Part shown: positions 1 through 8,179 of the stretch, in pieces
How positions within the stretch are numbered: position 1 is the stretch's first letter
Layout: each line of letters starts with the position of its first letter
Assembly (NCBI RefSeq): GCF_000967545.1
Contig: NZ_JXXV01000016.1
Span: 310,001 to 374,000, forward strand
Length of the DNA stretch: 64,000 nucleotides
Direction of reading: 5' to 3'
DNA from: Vibrio galatheae
Lineage (GTDB): Bacteria; Pseudomonadota; Gammaproteobacteria; Enterobacterales; Vibrionaceae
Position numbers and translations under genes: made by a program
Notes under the pieces: generated by a model
Database searches by the model: none
Told to the model about the DNA's origin: nothing
What the model saw: only the letters and a program-made list of their open reading frames with translations

Positions 1-156
1 GGTGATTGGACTTTTTTCACGGTATCTTTTCCCATTGCCCGGTACATTGGGGGTAATGGTGACAACTTCTGGTGCTGCTTCTGTCAACGCTTCAACCATG
101 TCATGCCAATGACCGCTTTCTCTTAATAACCCCCTGACTAACACTATCGGTACCAT
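1..156 (-). CDS. Partial alpha/beta-hydrolase-like protein (N-terminus only)
   Basis: Only the first 52 codons lie in the window; the frame runs off the left edge without a stop. The start MVPIVLVRG is followed by a GHWHDM segment. This resembles the beginning of short alpha/beta-hydrolase proteins, where an early beta strand leads into the oxyanion-hole loop. The ATG overlaps the last 13 bases of the upstream M14 peptidase gene on the same strand, so the two are probably co-transcribed and translationally coupled. The catalytic Ser/Asp/His region is outside the window, so the family assignment is tentative. Confidence 0.5.
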   Translation of the reverse strand, partial: MVPIVLVRGLLRESGHWHDMVEALTEAAPEVVTITPNVPGNGKRYREKSPIT

Positions 157-1169
157 AGTTTGATTGCCTTATCCCTATATTTTGCATCTTCACTGGCGTG
201 GATATTTTCTATCACACCATTGTTAAGTACTTGGATTAAATAGCTTAGCAAAGTCGTGTGACGGCGTTGTACTCGCTTAATACGATGAGGCTTAGTGGGA
301 TGAAAAAGCTGACTGAATCTCAACATCTGAATTGGATTCTTCTTGACCCATAACCACGAACCTAACTCTAGTGTTAAAGGCAAAAATGAGCAGTTGGACT
401 GCATTTGATGCTGCGTCAGCATCCAATCCCAAAAATCACCATGGGTGGTGTATTGGTGCCACTGAGGTTCAAATTGATAGAGCTCGTAATGCGGGTAGCT
501 TTTGCGGAACAATCTATAGAGTAAGTAATATTGCGAGAGGTTGCTGGGTGGATTTCTATGATGGGCATAAGGAAACCATAATCGGTCGCGTGTCCCAAAG
601 CCACTATGGAGATCCAATAACAGTGTTGTTCTAGATTGTTTGCTGTAACTCAAAATGCAGCGTGACAACGTTTGCAACTCTTGTTCCATATTGTCAGGAT
701 TGCCGCGATACCAAGGTAGCCATGAACTCAAATTTTGCCCTGCGTATAGATGATATGCAGGGTTGTCGCTTTCTATCGGCGCATTGCGCATTAAATCGAC
801 GCCATGATGATTGGCACGCTGTTTGAGTGCGACTCCCCAAGGGTTAACCACTGGCACAGTCACAATCCGGACAACATTGAGTGATTCTCTAAGCTGTTGG
901 TCCCATTCGATCCTACGTAGCAAACTCTTTATAAATGCGAGAATGATTTGGCTTCCAATCCGTTCAACCCCGTGAACCGCGCCGGTGAAAAATAGGCAAG
1001 GGGCATCTTGGTCTCTTGTGCCTATTTCAAGAGCATAAAGCGGCAGTGATTGGCTTTGGTGAGTGATGTTATCGAGTAGAGTTAAGCGCACATGCTGAGG
1101 GTATTGTTCAGCCAGTTGCTCGATGTGATGTATTTCACGTGGGATGTGCCCGATCATCTTGATGCCCAA
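144..1169 (-). CDS. M14-family zinc carboxypeptidase-like protein (DUF2817-type)
   Basis: A 341-residue protein of the M14/succinylglutamate desuccinylase superfamily. Zinc ligands are visible as an HxxE motif (GAVHGVERIG, about residues 65-74) and a later histidine in LLLDLHSGFG (about 185-194). A candidate catalytic glutamate lies in LTLELGSW near residue 268. No signal peptide is apparent, so it is probably cytoplasmic. Family members hydrolyse C-terminal amino acids or N-acyl amino acids; the substrate cannot be read from the sequence. The start is uncertain: MGIKMIG at 1169 or the internal ATG four codons later, neither with a strong Shine-Dalgarno. It overlaps the downstream hydrolase gene by 13 bases. 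Confidence 0.8.
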   Translation of the reverse strand: MGIKMIGHIPREIHHIEQLAEQYPQHVRLTLLDNITHQSQSLPLYALEIGTRDQDAPCLFFTGAVHGVERIGSQIILAFIKSLLRRIEWDQQLRESLNVVRIVTVPVVNPWGVALKQRANHHGVDLMRNAPIESDNPAYHLYAGQNLSSWLPWYRGNPDNMEQELQTLSRCILSYSKQSRTTLLLDLHSGFGTRDRLWFPYAHHRNPPSNLSQYYLLYRLFRKSYPHYELYQFEPQWHQYTTHGDFWDWMLTQHQMQSNCSFLPLTLELGSWLWVKKNPIQMLRFSQLFHPTKPHRIKRVQRRHTTLLSYLIQVLNNGVIENIHASEDAKYRDKAIKLWYR

Positions 1170-1249
1170 AGTGGGTTTGCAGCAAGTTTAGAACGGTTTA
1201 GTAACAGATTGGGTGAAGTATTTGTTTCAGTTGAGGATTACGAGCCGTA

Positions 1250-1279
1250 AAAATGCGAAGCGGGTTGGCTTCGCATTTT
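1250..1279 (-). terminator. Intrinsic terminator after the glycine symporter gene
   Basis: A perfect 12-bp inverted repeat (left arm 1250-1261, right arm 1268-1279) encloses a 6-base loop. On the minus strand the right arm ends in a T run, as expected for the end of the symporter transcript. The plus-strand copy also ends in TTTT, so it may work in both directions. Confidence 0.85.
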
Positions 1280-1300
1280 CTTTCAGTCACTTGATTGCGT

Positions 1301-2671
1301 TTAAGCGGTCACTTGTTGGCTTTTTACCGCTGCCATATTTGCAAAGTAGAGTTTGGTTTCTTCTATCACTACTTGGCGTAAGGCGATCAAGCCAATCAAA
1401 TTCGGTACTGCCATTAAACCATTCACTATGTCGGCAATAATCCAGATCATATCAAGATGGAGGAAGGCACCTGAAGCGACTAGGCCTACATAGACAAATT
1501 TGTATGGTAATACAGCTTTGGTGCCCAGCAGATAAACCACGCAACGTTCACCGTAATAGTTCCAGCCTAATATCGTCGTGAAGGCGAAGAAGATTAAACC
1601 AACAGAGACAAGCATTGGCCCTAGTGTTTGAGCATTGAGACCCACTGCAAATGCATGAGTCGTCATTGCAGCGCCCGCAAAGTCACTTTGCCATGCGCCA
1701 GTAAGAATGAGCGCCAGACCTGTCATAGTACAGATGATGATGGTATCAAAAAAGGTACCCGTCATTGAGATAAGCCCTTGTCTAACACATGAATCGGTTT
1801 TAGCGGCCGCGGCTGCCATTGGTGCACTGCCAAGCCCAGATTCATTAGAGAAAACGCCCCGGGCAATTCCAGATTGTATCGCCAACATAACCCCTGCGCC
1901 TAAGAAGCCGCCTGTTGCTGCCGTGGAGGTAAAGGCTGAAACCAACACTAGCTCAACTGCATCAAGCAGTTTGTCGCCGTTGATAATGATCACGCTTAGA
2001 CAGGCTAGCACGTAAAATAGTGCCATTGCCGGAACGACTTTACCTGCCACCTGAGCGATAGAGCGGATACCACCAAGGGTAACGAACGCTACCAGCAGGG
2101 TAAGAAGAGTGGCTGAGATTTCGCGAGATATGCCAAACGAGATTTCACTCGCATCGACAATCGCATTCACTTGTGGGAAGGTTCCGATACCAAAACAGGC
2201 CACGGCTAAAGCAAATACGGCGAACAGGACCGCCAATGCTTTTGAGCCGACGCCATATTGTAGGTAGTACATTGGCCCACCGATCATTTGACCTTTGTCG
2301 TCCACTTTTCGGTATTTGACGGCGAGCAAACATTCTGCGTACTTGGTCGCCATGCCGAATAGCGCAGCAAGCCACATCCAAAATAGTGCGCCGGGGCCAC
2401 CAAGCTTAATTGCAGTGGCAACACCCACGATATTACCCGTACCAATGGTGGCCGATAGGGCTGTACAGAGTGCAGCGAAGCTCGATACGTCGCCTTGTTT
2501 GCTTGAATCCGCTTTGCTAAAAACCATTTTTAACGCGGTAGGTAGATATCTAAACTGAAGTAATCCAAGGCGAAAAGTGAAATAGACACCCGTACCGACC
2601 AATAAAATGAGTAATGGCGGACCCCAGACAAAGTTGTCGATTGTTGTTAGTAAAGATTGAAGGTTATCCAT
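1301..2671 (-). CDS. Sodium:alanine/glycine symporter (AGCS family)
   Basis: A 456-residue polytopic inner-membrane protein with about ten hydrophobic segments. It has the AGCS signatures: the N-terminal WGPPLLILLVGTGVYFT segment, GDVSSFAALCTALSATIGTGNI (about 60-80), and SNESGLGSAPMAAAAA in the middle. Family members import alanine or glycine with sodium. Substrate specificity is inferred from the riboswitch: the 5' leader contains a tandem glycine aptamer, so glycine is the likely substrate. The start is supported by a strong AAGGGGA Shine-Dalgarno. The gene appears monocistronic, with a terminator at 1250-1279. Confidence 0.92.
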   Translation of the reverse strand: MDNLQSLLTTIDNFVWGPPLLILLVGTGVYFTFRLGLLQFRYLPTALKMVFSKADSSKQGDVSSFAALCTALSATIGTGNIVGVATAIKLGGPGALFWMWLAALFGMATKYAECLLAVKYRKVDDKGQMIGGPMYYLQYGVGSKALAVLFAVFALAVACFGIGTFPQVNAIVDASEISFGISREISATLLTLLVAFVTLGGIRSIAQVAGKVVPAMALFYVLACLSVIIINGDKLLDAVELVLVSAFTSTAATGGFLGAGVMLAIQSGIARGVFSNESGLGSAPMAAAAAKTDSCVRQGLISMTGTFFDTIIICTMTGLALILTGAWQSDFAGAAMTTHAFAVGLNAQTLGPMLVSVGLIFFAFTTILGWNYYGERCVVYLLGTKAVLPYKFVYVGLVASGAFLHLDMIWIIADIVNGLMAVPNLIGLIALRQVVIEETKLYFANMAAVKSQQVTA

Positions 2672-2674
2672 GAT

Positions 2675-2708
2675 TTCCCCTTAAGTGATAATGCTTATTT
2701 AAGGAGAA
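2675..2708 (-). promoter_or_regulatory. Shine-Dalgarno-sequestering hairpin in the symporter leader
   Basis: On the transcript, UUCUCCUUA (2708 to 2700) can pair over nine positions, with one G-U, to UAAGGGGAA (2683 to 2675), the ribosome-binding site of the symporter gene; the loop is 16 bases. Just upstream, CACUUUCACUCUUC (719 to 706 in the 2.7-kb region) can pair with GAGGAGUGGAAAG (789 to 777), which includes the 3' strand of aptamer II P1. This suggests a translational expression platform. The pairings are read by eye and no folding program was run. Confidence 0.5.
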
Positions 2709-2784
2709 GAGTGAAAGTGTAGAGATCAATGATCTCTGATTAGCTATAGGCAGAATAGCGAAATAGCTGAATAGTTCTTTCCAC

Positions 2785-3000
2785 TCCTCTGTCCTTTTGC
2801 CTGAGAGTTTCACCTATTGATAGGCTTGCTCCTTCGGCGACCGCTTGCTACTACAAAGTAGTACGGTTCTCTCCAGAGGTTCCTCCAACTACAGTCCTCG
2901 CCACCTAAATGGCACCTGAAAGATTTACTTCTTCGGTAGGTTATTCTTTCCAAATGTTAATATTCGGTAAATAACCGCTCTCCTGCAGTCTTCATCGGAA
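2785..3000 (-). promoter_or_regulatory. Tandem glycine riboswitch (two gcvT-type aptamers)
   Basis: The minus strand carries both aptamers with their conserved cores. Aptamer I has GGAGAGCGG, ACCGAAGAAGUAAA and CUUUCAGGU. Aptamer II has CUCUGGAGAG, GCCGAAGGAGCAAG and ACUCUCAGGCAAAAGGAC. The P1 helix of aptamer II can form from CCUCUG and CAGAGG. This is the same arrangement as the Vibrio cholerae riboswitch ahead of its sodium/alanine symporter gene, the classic cooperative glycine sensor. It lies about 110 bases upstream of the symporter start on the same strand. Boundaries are approximate to within ten bases. Confidence 0.95.
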
Positions 3001-3161
3001 CAATTGCTCTTTATGTTGAGCAAAAGTTAGTCGATAGCACTGGTTGCTTTCGATGTGTGAACTCTATCATTATTTTTAGGGATTTCAATAGAAGATTTAT
3101 ATCAGTTCAAGACAACACTGAGGTAGGGTAAATAGGCTTTAAAAATGGCTGTCGAACTAAA

Positions 3162-3191
3162 CGAAAAATAGCGCCTGATTCGGCGCTATTT
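3162..3191 (-). terminator. Intrinsic terminator after yggL
   Basis: A perfect 10-bp stem (3166-3175 with 3182-3191) encloses loop TGATTC. On the minus strand it is followed by TTTTTC. It lies 18 bases past the yggL stop codon. Confidence 0.85.
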
Positions 3192-3208
3192 ATAGGAGTT
3201 CACTTCGT

Positions 3209-3550
3209 TTAGAAGTAGTTTGCGTCGACAAGCTCACTTGCTTGCACTGACTTAACTTCTTTACGAGCTTCTAGCCATGCGACGACTTGCGCTTTCTGTT
3301 CTTCTGTCACGTCTAGATAGCGTTGATTGCGGCATAGGAAGCCTTCGAATAGCTCAAGACCACCACCGCCAAAGCATAGACCTAGCTCATCAATATAATC
3401 GATGAATTCATCGACAAAGACGTCGTAATTGTCAAAGTCAGTGATGGTTGTTTCGCAGCTAAGATCGAAGCCTAACATCGCAAATTCGCCCAAAAAGAGT
3501 TTCTTTTGAATACGGCGTTTTTTGTTTTCTAATTTATGTGGTTTCATCAT
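3209..3550 (-). CDS. yggL: YggL family ribosome-associated protein (DUF469)
   Basis: A 113-residue soluble protein. The basic N-terminus (KKRRIQKKLFLGEF) matches the start of YggL. The middle has the acidic segment DVFVDEFIDYIDELGLCFGG, followed by LELFEGFLCRNQR, and the protein ends with a VVAWLEARKEVKSVQASELVDANYF-like tail (positions 89-113), the usual DUF469 ending. YggL has been described as binding the 50S ribosomal subunit; its role is otherwise little understood. Either of two adjacent ATG codons could be the start. It is a single gene with its own terminator. Confidence 0.88.
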   Translation of the reverse strand: MMKPHKLENKKRRIQKKLFLGEFAMLGFDLSCETTITDFDNYDVFVDEFIDYIDELGLCFGGGGLELFEGFLCRNQRYLDVTEEQKAQVVAWLEARKEVKSVQASELVDANYF

Positions 3551-3788
3551 CTGATCTCTTGTGTTTTAGTCTGCTCTTTATACCTTAGAATAATGTTTCA
3601 GCCAAATAAAATGCTAACGTATCGGCTAGGTTACTAATCTTTTCTCGCTGCCAGCAAGTGGGTGGCTGAAAAGTCATCGGTTGAGCTTATTTAATGAATA
3701 ATATTAGACAGTAAAACAACTTGCTTCTGACTATTTCAGCCTGAAAATGGTATAAAGTAAGGAATAGAAGTCTGCCTAAGGAGAGGTT

Positions 3789-3947
3789 ATGACAAGGTTG
3801 ATCGCCATTGTATTTCTCGCTGCACTCGCATTTGTTTTAATTCGTTATCGAACAAGCGAAAAATTGCAGAAATACGTTGTTGTTACTCTGGTTTGTGGCT
3901 TTTTAATTTACACAGCAACACTCATGATTACTGAACTGATACGTTAA
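3789..3947 (+). CDS. Small two-helix membrane protein, 52 residues
   Basis: ATG at 3789 is preceded by a near-ideal Shine-Dalgarno (AAGGAGAGG) seven bases upstream. The frame encodes MTRLIAIVFLAALAFVLIRY, then a short charged loop (RTSEKLQK) and a second hydrophobic helix (VVVTLVCGFLIYTATLMI), ending ELIR. It is therefore a predicted inner-membrane hairpin. It ends 17 bases before the next gene (membrane-anchored coiled-coil protein), which has its own Shine-Dalgarno, so they form a probable two-gene operon. I do not recognise a named family; function is unknown. Confidence 0.78.
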   Translation: MTRLIAIVFLAALAFVLIRYRTSEKLQKYVVVTLVCGFLIYTATLMITELIR

Positions 3948-3964
3948 CTCTCAGGAGCTTATAA

Positions 3965-4699
3965 GTGAACCAACATACTGACAACCAAGAGAACGATGAC
4001 GTTGTTGTCATCGAAGAACGTGACAAGCGGACACTCCTCTACATTATTATCGCAGGGGTTTTAGGCTTGGCACTTGGAGGCTTGGTTGGCTCATCGCTCA
4101 CCGCAGAGAAGTGGCAGTCGACCTACCAAGGACTTGAACAAAAGTACCAAACGCTGGCCGAAGATAAAAAGAAAATGGTGGTTCAGGTCGAAGAAAAGGT
4201 CGCCAAAGTAGACGATGAAGTGGAACAAAAGCTTAAACAAGCGATCGAAGAGCAAAACGCTGATCATTTGGCTTCAGTGGCCAAGTTAGAGCAGCAAGTC
4301 AAAGAGCTTGAGAAAGTTAACCTGTCACTTGAAGAGCAAATCGCAGAGCAGAAAGAACAATTGCAAACGGTCAATAGCCAAAATAGTCAGCTTAATCGCC
4401 AAGCGGATATGCAAGCGGCGATGTTTGAACGTTCACGCGAGATATTCCAGCAAGAACTGAAAGTGAAAATCGAACTTGAATCGCTTGAAAAAGAGCGTGA
4501 AGAGTTAGGCCCTAAAATCGCCGAACTGAAGAAAGCGTGTGACATTTATTTAGATGGCACATCGTGGGATGCAAAAACCGATTCTTGTGACAAGCAAGAC
4601 GAAGCGCAATCTCGCCTTAGCCAAGTAGAGCAAATGATTCGCGTGCACCAAATGGATCTTAAGCAGATTAAAGCCCTCTCGGGAGAGTTAGGACTCTAA
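3965..4699 (+). CDS. Membrane-anchored coiled-coil protein, function unknown
   Basis: A 244-residue protein that starts at GTG, 8 bases after CAGGAG. A charged N-terminal tail of about 22 residues precedes one transmembrane helix (LLYIIIAGVLGLALGGLVG, about 24-43). A long coiled coil rich in E, K and Q follows to the C-terminus, interrupted by a short segment with two cysteines (KACDIYLDGTSWDAKTDSC, about 189-207). The coiled coil is probably periplasmic or cytoplasmic depending on orientation; the N-in pattern suggests periplasmic. It seems to be a conserved Vibrio hypothetical. It is sometimes labelled as a chromosome-partitioning protein, but no ParA/ParB motif is visible. Confidence 0.82.
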   Translation: MNQHTDNQENDDVVVIEERDKRTLLYIIIAGVLGLALGGLVGSSLTAEKWQSTYQGLEQKYQTLAEDKKKMVVQVEEKVAKVDDEVEQKLKQAIEEQNADHLASVAKLEQQVKELEKVNLSLEEQIAEQKEQLQTVNSQNSQLNRQADMQAAMFERSREIFQQELKVKIELESLEKEREELGPKIAELKKACDIYLDGTSWDAKTDSCDKQDEAQSRLSQVEQMIRVHQMDLKQIKALSGELGL

Positions 4700-4713
4700 A
4701 TGTCTTAGTAATG

Positions 4714-4746
4714 CAACAACGCCTCATTTTCGAGGCGTTGTTGATT
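4714..4746 (+). terminator. Hairpin after the coiled-coil gene, probable terminator
   Basis: A perfect 12-bp stem (4714-4725 with 4732-4743) with a 6-base loop begins 15 bases after the stop codon. The following T run is short (ATTTAG), so termination may be weak or partly Rho-assisted. Confidence 0.65.
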
Positions 4747-4832
4747 TAGAGCAAGTAAATCATACAAGACATGCCAAGACTGACATTTATGCGCTACTTT
4801 TTATAAGATCGAACAAGTTAGCAAGGCATAAA

Positions 4833-6629
4833 ATGCAGCAACAGCTCTTTAAGGTAAGCGAAGGCATGCAAGTTCTCGCTTACATCGCCTACATGGTTGC
4901 AGTTGGGCTTATGTCCCACTCTTTACTGCTTCAACCACACCCGTGGGAATGGGCTTATTACCTGTTTCCTATACTACTGCTGGTGGCCTTATATAGCACC
5001 AACAAGTCTATCAAACACATTTTTGCTTTTTCCGCTGTGGTACTGTTTATTGTCGGTGGACTGATTCAATCATTTCCTCTTGAGCAGATTAAAGATTGTC
5101 TATTTTTCCTACCTCTTTGCTACATAGTGCTTTTCCCTGGCACTCTGTGGGCAATAGCGGTATGCGCGGCGTTAGTGAATGGTTATTTCTACCAACTGAC
5201 GGCAGCAGAGTTTCAAGCCTTTATCGATACTTCGATTGAAATGACAGCCATCACGGTTATGGCGACTTTGATGACTTATTTCTATGTCAAAACCAAGCAG
5301 CAAGCGGTGAGCTTCAAAGAAGAGAGCCAGACTGACTATCTAACTAAACTGCCCAATATCAACGCATTCAAAGAAGATATTACAGTAATTACCGAGCACA
5401 ACGCTAAACATTTCGGTATGTTGCATCTTGGTTTGGAAGGTTTTAAAAACGTCAATGATCGGCTCGGTTATCGGTATGGGGATGAGTTTCTAAAAGCGTT
5501 TGCCAAACACATCAAAGAGGTGGTTGCAGACGCAGGCAAAGTGTATCGATTCGGTGGTGATGAGTTTGTTATTGTTGTAGAAAGCAAAGATTTAAAAACC
5601 AAGCTAGAAACCTTAGTTGATGAATTAAGTCGCCATCAACGCAAGATGTTTAATGTCGACAACACCTCACATCGACTTTCTTATTGTATCGGAGTGGCGT
5701 ACGCAGGGGATGCGATTGGCAGCCCTGACATGTGGCATAAAAATGCGGATTTTGCTCTGTATAAAGCGCGCTCCGTTGGTGAAGGTGCTGTGTGCTGGTT
5801 TGATGAAGAATTGCTGAGTGAAACGATCAGGCAACATCAGATCGAGACAGAGATTCGTTCTGCGCTCTCAAACCACCAATTTGTTTTGTTGTTCCAACCT
5901 AAAGTTGCAATCGATAGCGGGAAAATAGTCGGTGCGGAAGCGCTTTTGCGCTGGAACCATCCGCAGTTGGGGCCCATTTCCCCTGTAGAATTTATACCCA
6001 TTGCAGAGAAAACCACGCAGATAGTGCCTGTTGGTCATTGGATCCTTTACGAAGCTTGTCGCCAGGCTCGCCAGTACTACGATAATCAACTGCCAGTTTG
6101 TATTGCCGTTAACGTTTCTACGGTTCAATTCGCGCACGCTGATCTGTTTGATGTGGTGTGCAAGGCGCTCAAAGAGACGCAACTTCCTTCACACTTGTTG
6201 CAGTTGGAGATCACCGAATCAACCTTAATGAGCGATCCCGAGAATATAACGGATATTTGCCGTCAGCTCAGAGCGATTGGTGTTTCGATTGCAATCGATG
6301 ATTTTGGCGTCGAGTATTCCAGTTTGAAATACTTAAAGCAGTTACCTATCGATATCATTAAGATCGATAAATGTTTCGTTGATGAATGTGCTATCCATCA
6401 CTCGGATCGTGTCTTGGTGCGAACCATCATTCAAATGGGGCACAGCTTAGGTATTAAGCTTGTTGCGGAAGGGGTGGAGTACCAAGAACAGCTTAGTGTA
6501 TTGATGCAAGAAGGTTGCGATCAGTACCAAGGTTATTTGTTCTCACAACCGCTCTCACATGATGAGTTTGCTTCAATGATGACTCAGGAAGTTAGGCAGC
6601 AGCGTGTGGTCAAATTGACAAGAGATTGA
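4833..6629 (+). CDS. Membrane GGDEF-EAL protein (diguanylate cyclase/phosphodiesterase)
   Basis: A 598-residue protein. The N-terminal 150 residues hold about five to six hydrophobic helices with no recognised sensory signature. The GGDEF domain (about 165-320) keeps the active motif RFGGDEF (241-245). The RxxD inhibitory site is not present at its usual place upstream. The EAL domain (about 340-590) keeps GAEALLRW (EAL at 369-371) and the downstream IDDFG and KIDKCFV segments typical of active phosphodiesterases. It may have both activities or act mainly as a phosphodiesterase allosterically stimulated by GTP. It is a single gene with a terminator at 6648. Confidence 0.9.
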   Translation: MQQQLFKVSEGMQVLAYIAYMVAVGLMSHSLLLQPHPWEWAYYLFPILLLVALYSTNKSIKHIFAFSAVVLFIVGGLIQSFPLEQIKDCLFFLPLCYIVLFPGTLWAIAVCAALVNGYFYQLTAAEFQAFIDTSIEMTAITVMATLMTYFYVKTKQQAVSFKEESQTDYLTKLPNINAFKEDITVITEHNAKHFGMLHLGLEGFKNVNDRLGYRYGDEFLKAFAKHIKEVVADAGKVYRFGGDEFVIVVESKDLKTKLETLVDELSRHQRKMFNVDNTSHRLSYCIGVAYAGDAIGSPDMWHKNADFALYKARSVGEGAVCWFDEELLSETIRQHQIETEIRSALSNHQFVLLFQPKVAIDSGKIVGAEALLRWNHPQLGPISPVEFIPIAEKTTQIVPVGHWILYEACRQARQYYDNQLPVCIAVNVSTVQFAHADLFDVVCKALKETQLPSHLLQLEITESTLMSDPENITDICRQLRAIGVSIAIDDFGVEYSSLKYLKQLPIDIIKIDKCFVDECAIHHSDRVLVRTIIQMGHSLGIKLVAEGVEYQEQLSVLMQEGCDQYQGYLFSQPLSHDEFASMMTQEVRQQRVVKLTRD

Positions 6630-6647
6630 GAGGCTAAATGGAGACTT

Positions 6648-6672
6648 AAGCCGCGCTAAAGCGCGGCTTTTC
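6648..6672 (+). terminator. Intrinsic terminator after the GGDEF-EAL gene
   Basis: A GC-rich stem AAGCCGCGCT/AGCGCGGCTT (648-657 with 660-669 in the 6-kb region) is followed by TTTTC on the plus strand. The M20 peptidase gene ends just downstream on the opposite strand. There is no T run on the minus side. Confidence 0.85.
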
Positions 6673-6683
6673 TATCGATAGAG

Positions 6684-7790
6684 TTAGTGTGTTAGGTAGT
6701 GCTCGATAAATTCAGTGATTTTGACCATGTCATTGATCGCAATGAACTCTTCCGTGGTATGTACTTTAGACACGCCGGTAGAAAGATTCACAGTTGTTAA
6801 CCCTTTAGCGTTAAAGTTGTTCGCATCGCTGCCGCCCCCTGTTGGTTTGGTTTGCGGGGTTGCACCGATGGCTTCAAATGTGGCCATAATAGATTGAATA
6901 TGCGGATGATCTTCCCCTATAAAAAATGCGTTATAGGCGCGTGTTGACTCAATTTCAACAGTTGCACCGTGCGAATCTGCCGCAGCTTGAAAGGTTTCAA
7001 TCATATGCTCGACTTGCACGGCGAGCTTGTCATCGTTAAGAGAGCGAGCTTCTGCAACAACTTTTAGCTCGGGCATCACTATGTTTGTCGCGTTACCCCC
7101 TTGGACAATACCGATATTGGCAGTGGTTTCTTCGTCGATACGAAGTAGCTTCATGTTAGTGATGGCATCGGCAGCAACTTGGATTGCACTGATCCCTTCT
7201 TCAGGAGCGAGACCGGCGTGTGCTGGTCGACCAATAAACTTAGCCACGATTTTCTGCTGACCAGGCGCTGCGTTAATGATGGTACCAATCGGGCCACCAG
7301 AATCGAGAACAATCGCTTTGCTCGCTTGAACATAAGACATATCAAAGTGCTGAGAACCAAATAGTCCCCCTTCTTCATGGACAGTAAATGCGATCTCAAT
7401 GGTTTTGTGGGCAAGATTTTGCGCTTTGATACTACGTACCGCTTCCATGATCGCTGCAATGCCCGATTTGTCGTCACCGCCAAGAATCGTGTTGCCTTGA
7501 GAGCGAATAATATGGTCCGCAATGACGGGCTCTATTCCAACTCCCGGTGTCACCGTATCCATGTGGCAACTGAGTAGAATCGTGTCATCGAGTTCTCCCT
7601 CTAGGCGCGCATATAAGTTAAAGCCGTTGGATACCTCTTCAGGCACTGGCAGTTTATCTACGCGGAAACCAAGTTGCCCTAGTTGTTCTGTCAGTGTTTC
7701 TGCGATCTGCTTTTCATTGCGAGATTCGCTATCAATTTTTACGAGTTGGATAAAGTGCTCGACCAGACGTTCACGGTTTATTTGAGTCAT
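6684..7790 (-). CDS. M20-family peptidase, peptidase T-like
   Basis: A 368-residue cytoplasmic di-zinc peptidase of the PepT-like subfamily. The metal-binding motifs are in place: SCHMDTV (about 74-80), GGDDKSG (about 98-104) and VHEEGGLFG (about 132-140, with the catalytic glutamate pair). A later TGGGSDANNF carries the remaining ligands region, and the final histidine lies in SKVHTTEE. It is somewhat shorter than true tripeptidase T (about 410 residues), fitting the PepT-like group. It probably removes N-terminal residues from short peptides. It is a single gene; its promoter must lie in the 389-base region shared with hppD. Confidence 0.88.
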   Translation of the reverse strand: MTQINRERLVEHFIQLVKIDSESRNEKQIAETLTEQLGQLGFRVDKLPVPEEVSNGFNLYARLEGELDDTILLSCHMDTVTPGVGIEPVIADHIIRSQGNTILGGDDKSGIAAIMEAVRSIKAQNLAHKTIEIAFTVHEEGGLFGSQHFDMSYVQASKAIVLDSGGPIGTIINAAPGQQKIVAKFIGRPAHAGLAPEEGISAIQVAADAITNMKLLRIDEETTANIGIVQGGNATNIVMPELKVVAEARSLNDDKLAVQVEHMIETFQAAADSHGATVEIESTRAYNAFFIGEDHPHIQSIMATFEAIGATPQTKPTGGGSDANNFNAKGLTTVNLSTGVSKVHTTEEFIAINDMVKITEFIEHYLTH

Positions 7791-8179
7791 TGTTTTATCT
7801 CGTTTAGGAACAGTGGACTTAACATAACGGTTAGCACGGGTGATTAGCCTGAGCTATATCAATCAATCGCGACTCCCAATGTCAATTTATGGTCAACTTA
7901 ATACTAGGTCGTTAATGCAACGCTGAACGATAGATCAGATGGATAGATTATTCAGCTCGTAGTGGGAGTTGAATGAATTTATGTAAACTAATTGTTACTT
8001 GCTATTTTGTTTTATCATTTTGATATTTAATGATTTTTTATTGTTTTTGTCATGAAGTTTACAGTTATTGATTACATTTTGTTAACGTTAATTTGGCCGT
8101 CAGAGGTTCAAATTTAGTTAAAGGTAAGCCAAGTTATTGATAGTTACACGGCAGTTAAAACAATAACGAGGATTCAAAA
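7791..8179. promoter_or_regulatory. Divergent intergenic region, pepT-like/hppD
   Basis: 389 bases without a convincing ORF, AT-rich toward hppD. A TyrR-box-like sequence, TGTAAA-N6-GTTACT, lies at 7982-7999 (consensus TGTAAA-N6-TTTACA, two mismatches), and a further TTTACA occurs near 8058. TyrR control would suit a tyrosine catabolic operon, but this is inference. A GTTAACGTTAA sequence near 8082-8092 overlaps the likely promoter zone of hppD. No clear -35/-10 pair could be fixed by eye. Confidence 0.4.

Noticed and set aside
371..634. 87-residue plus-strand frame inside the M14 peptidase gene
   Set aside because: It lies wholly antisense to a gene with clear zinc motifs and has no recognisable domain or ribosome-binding site.
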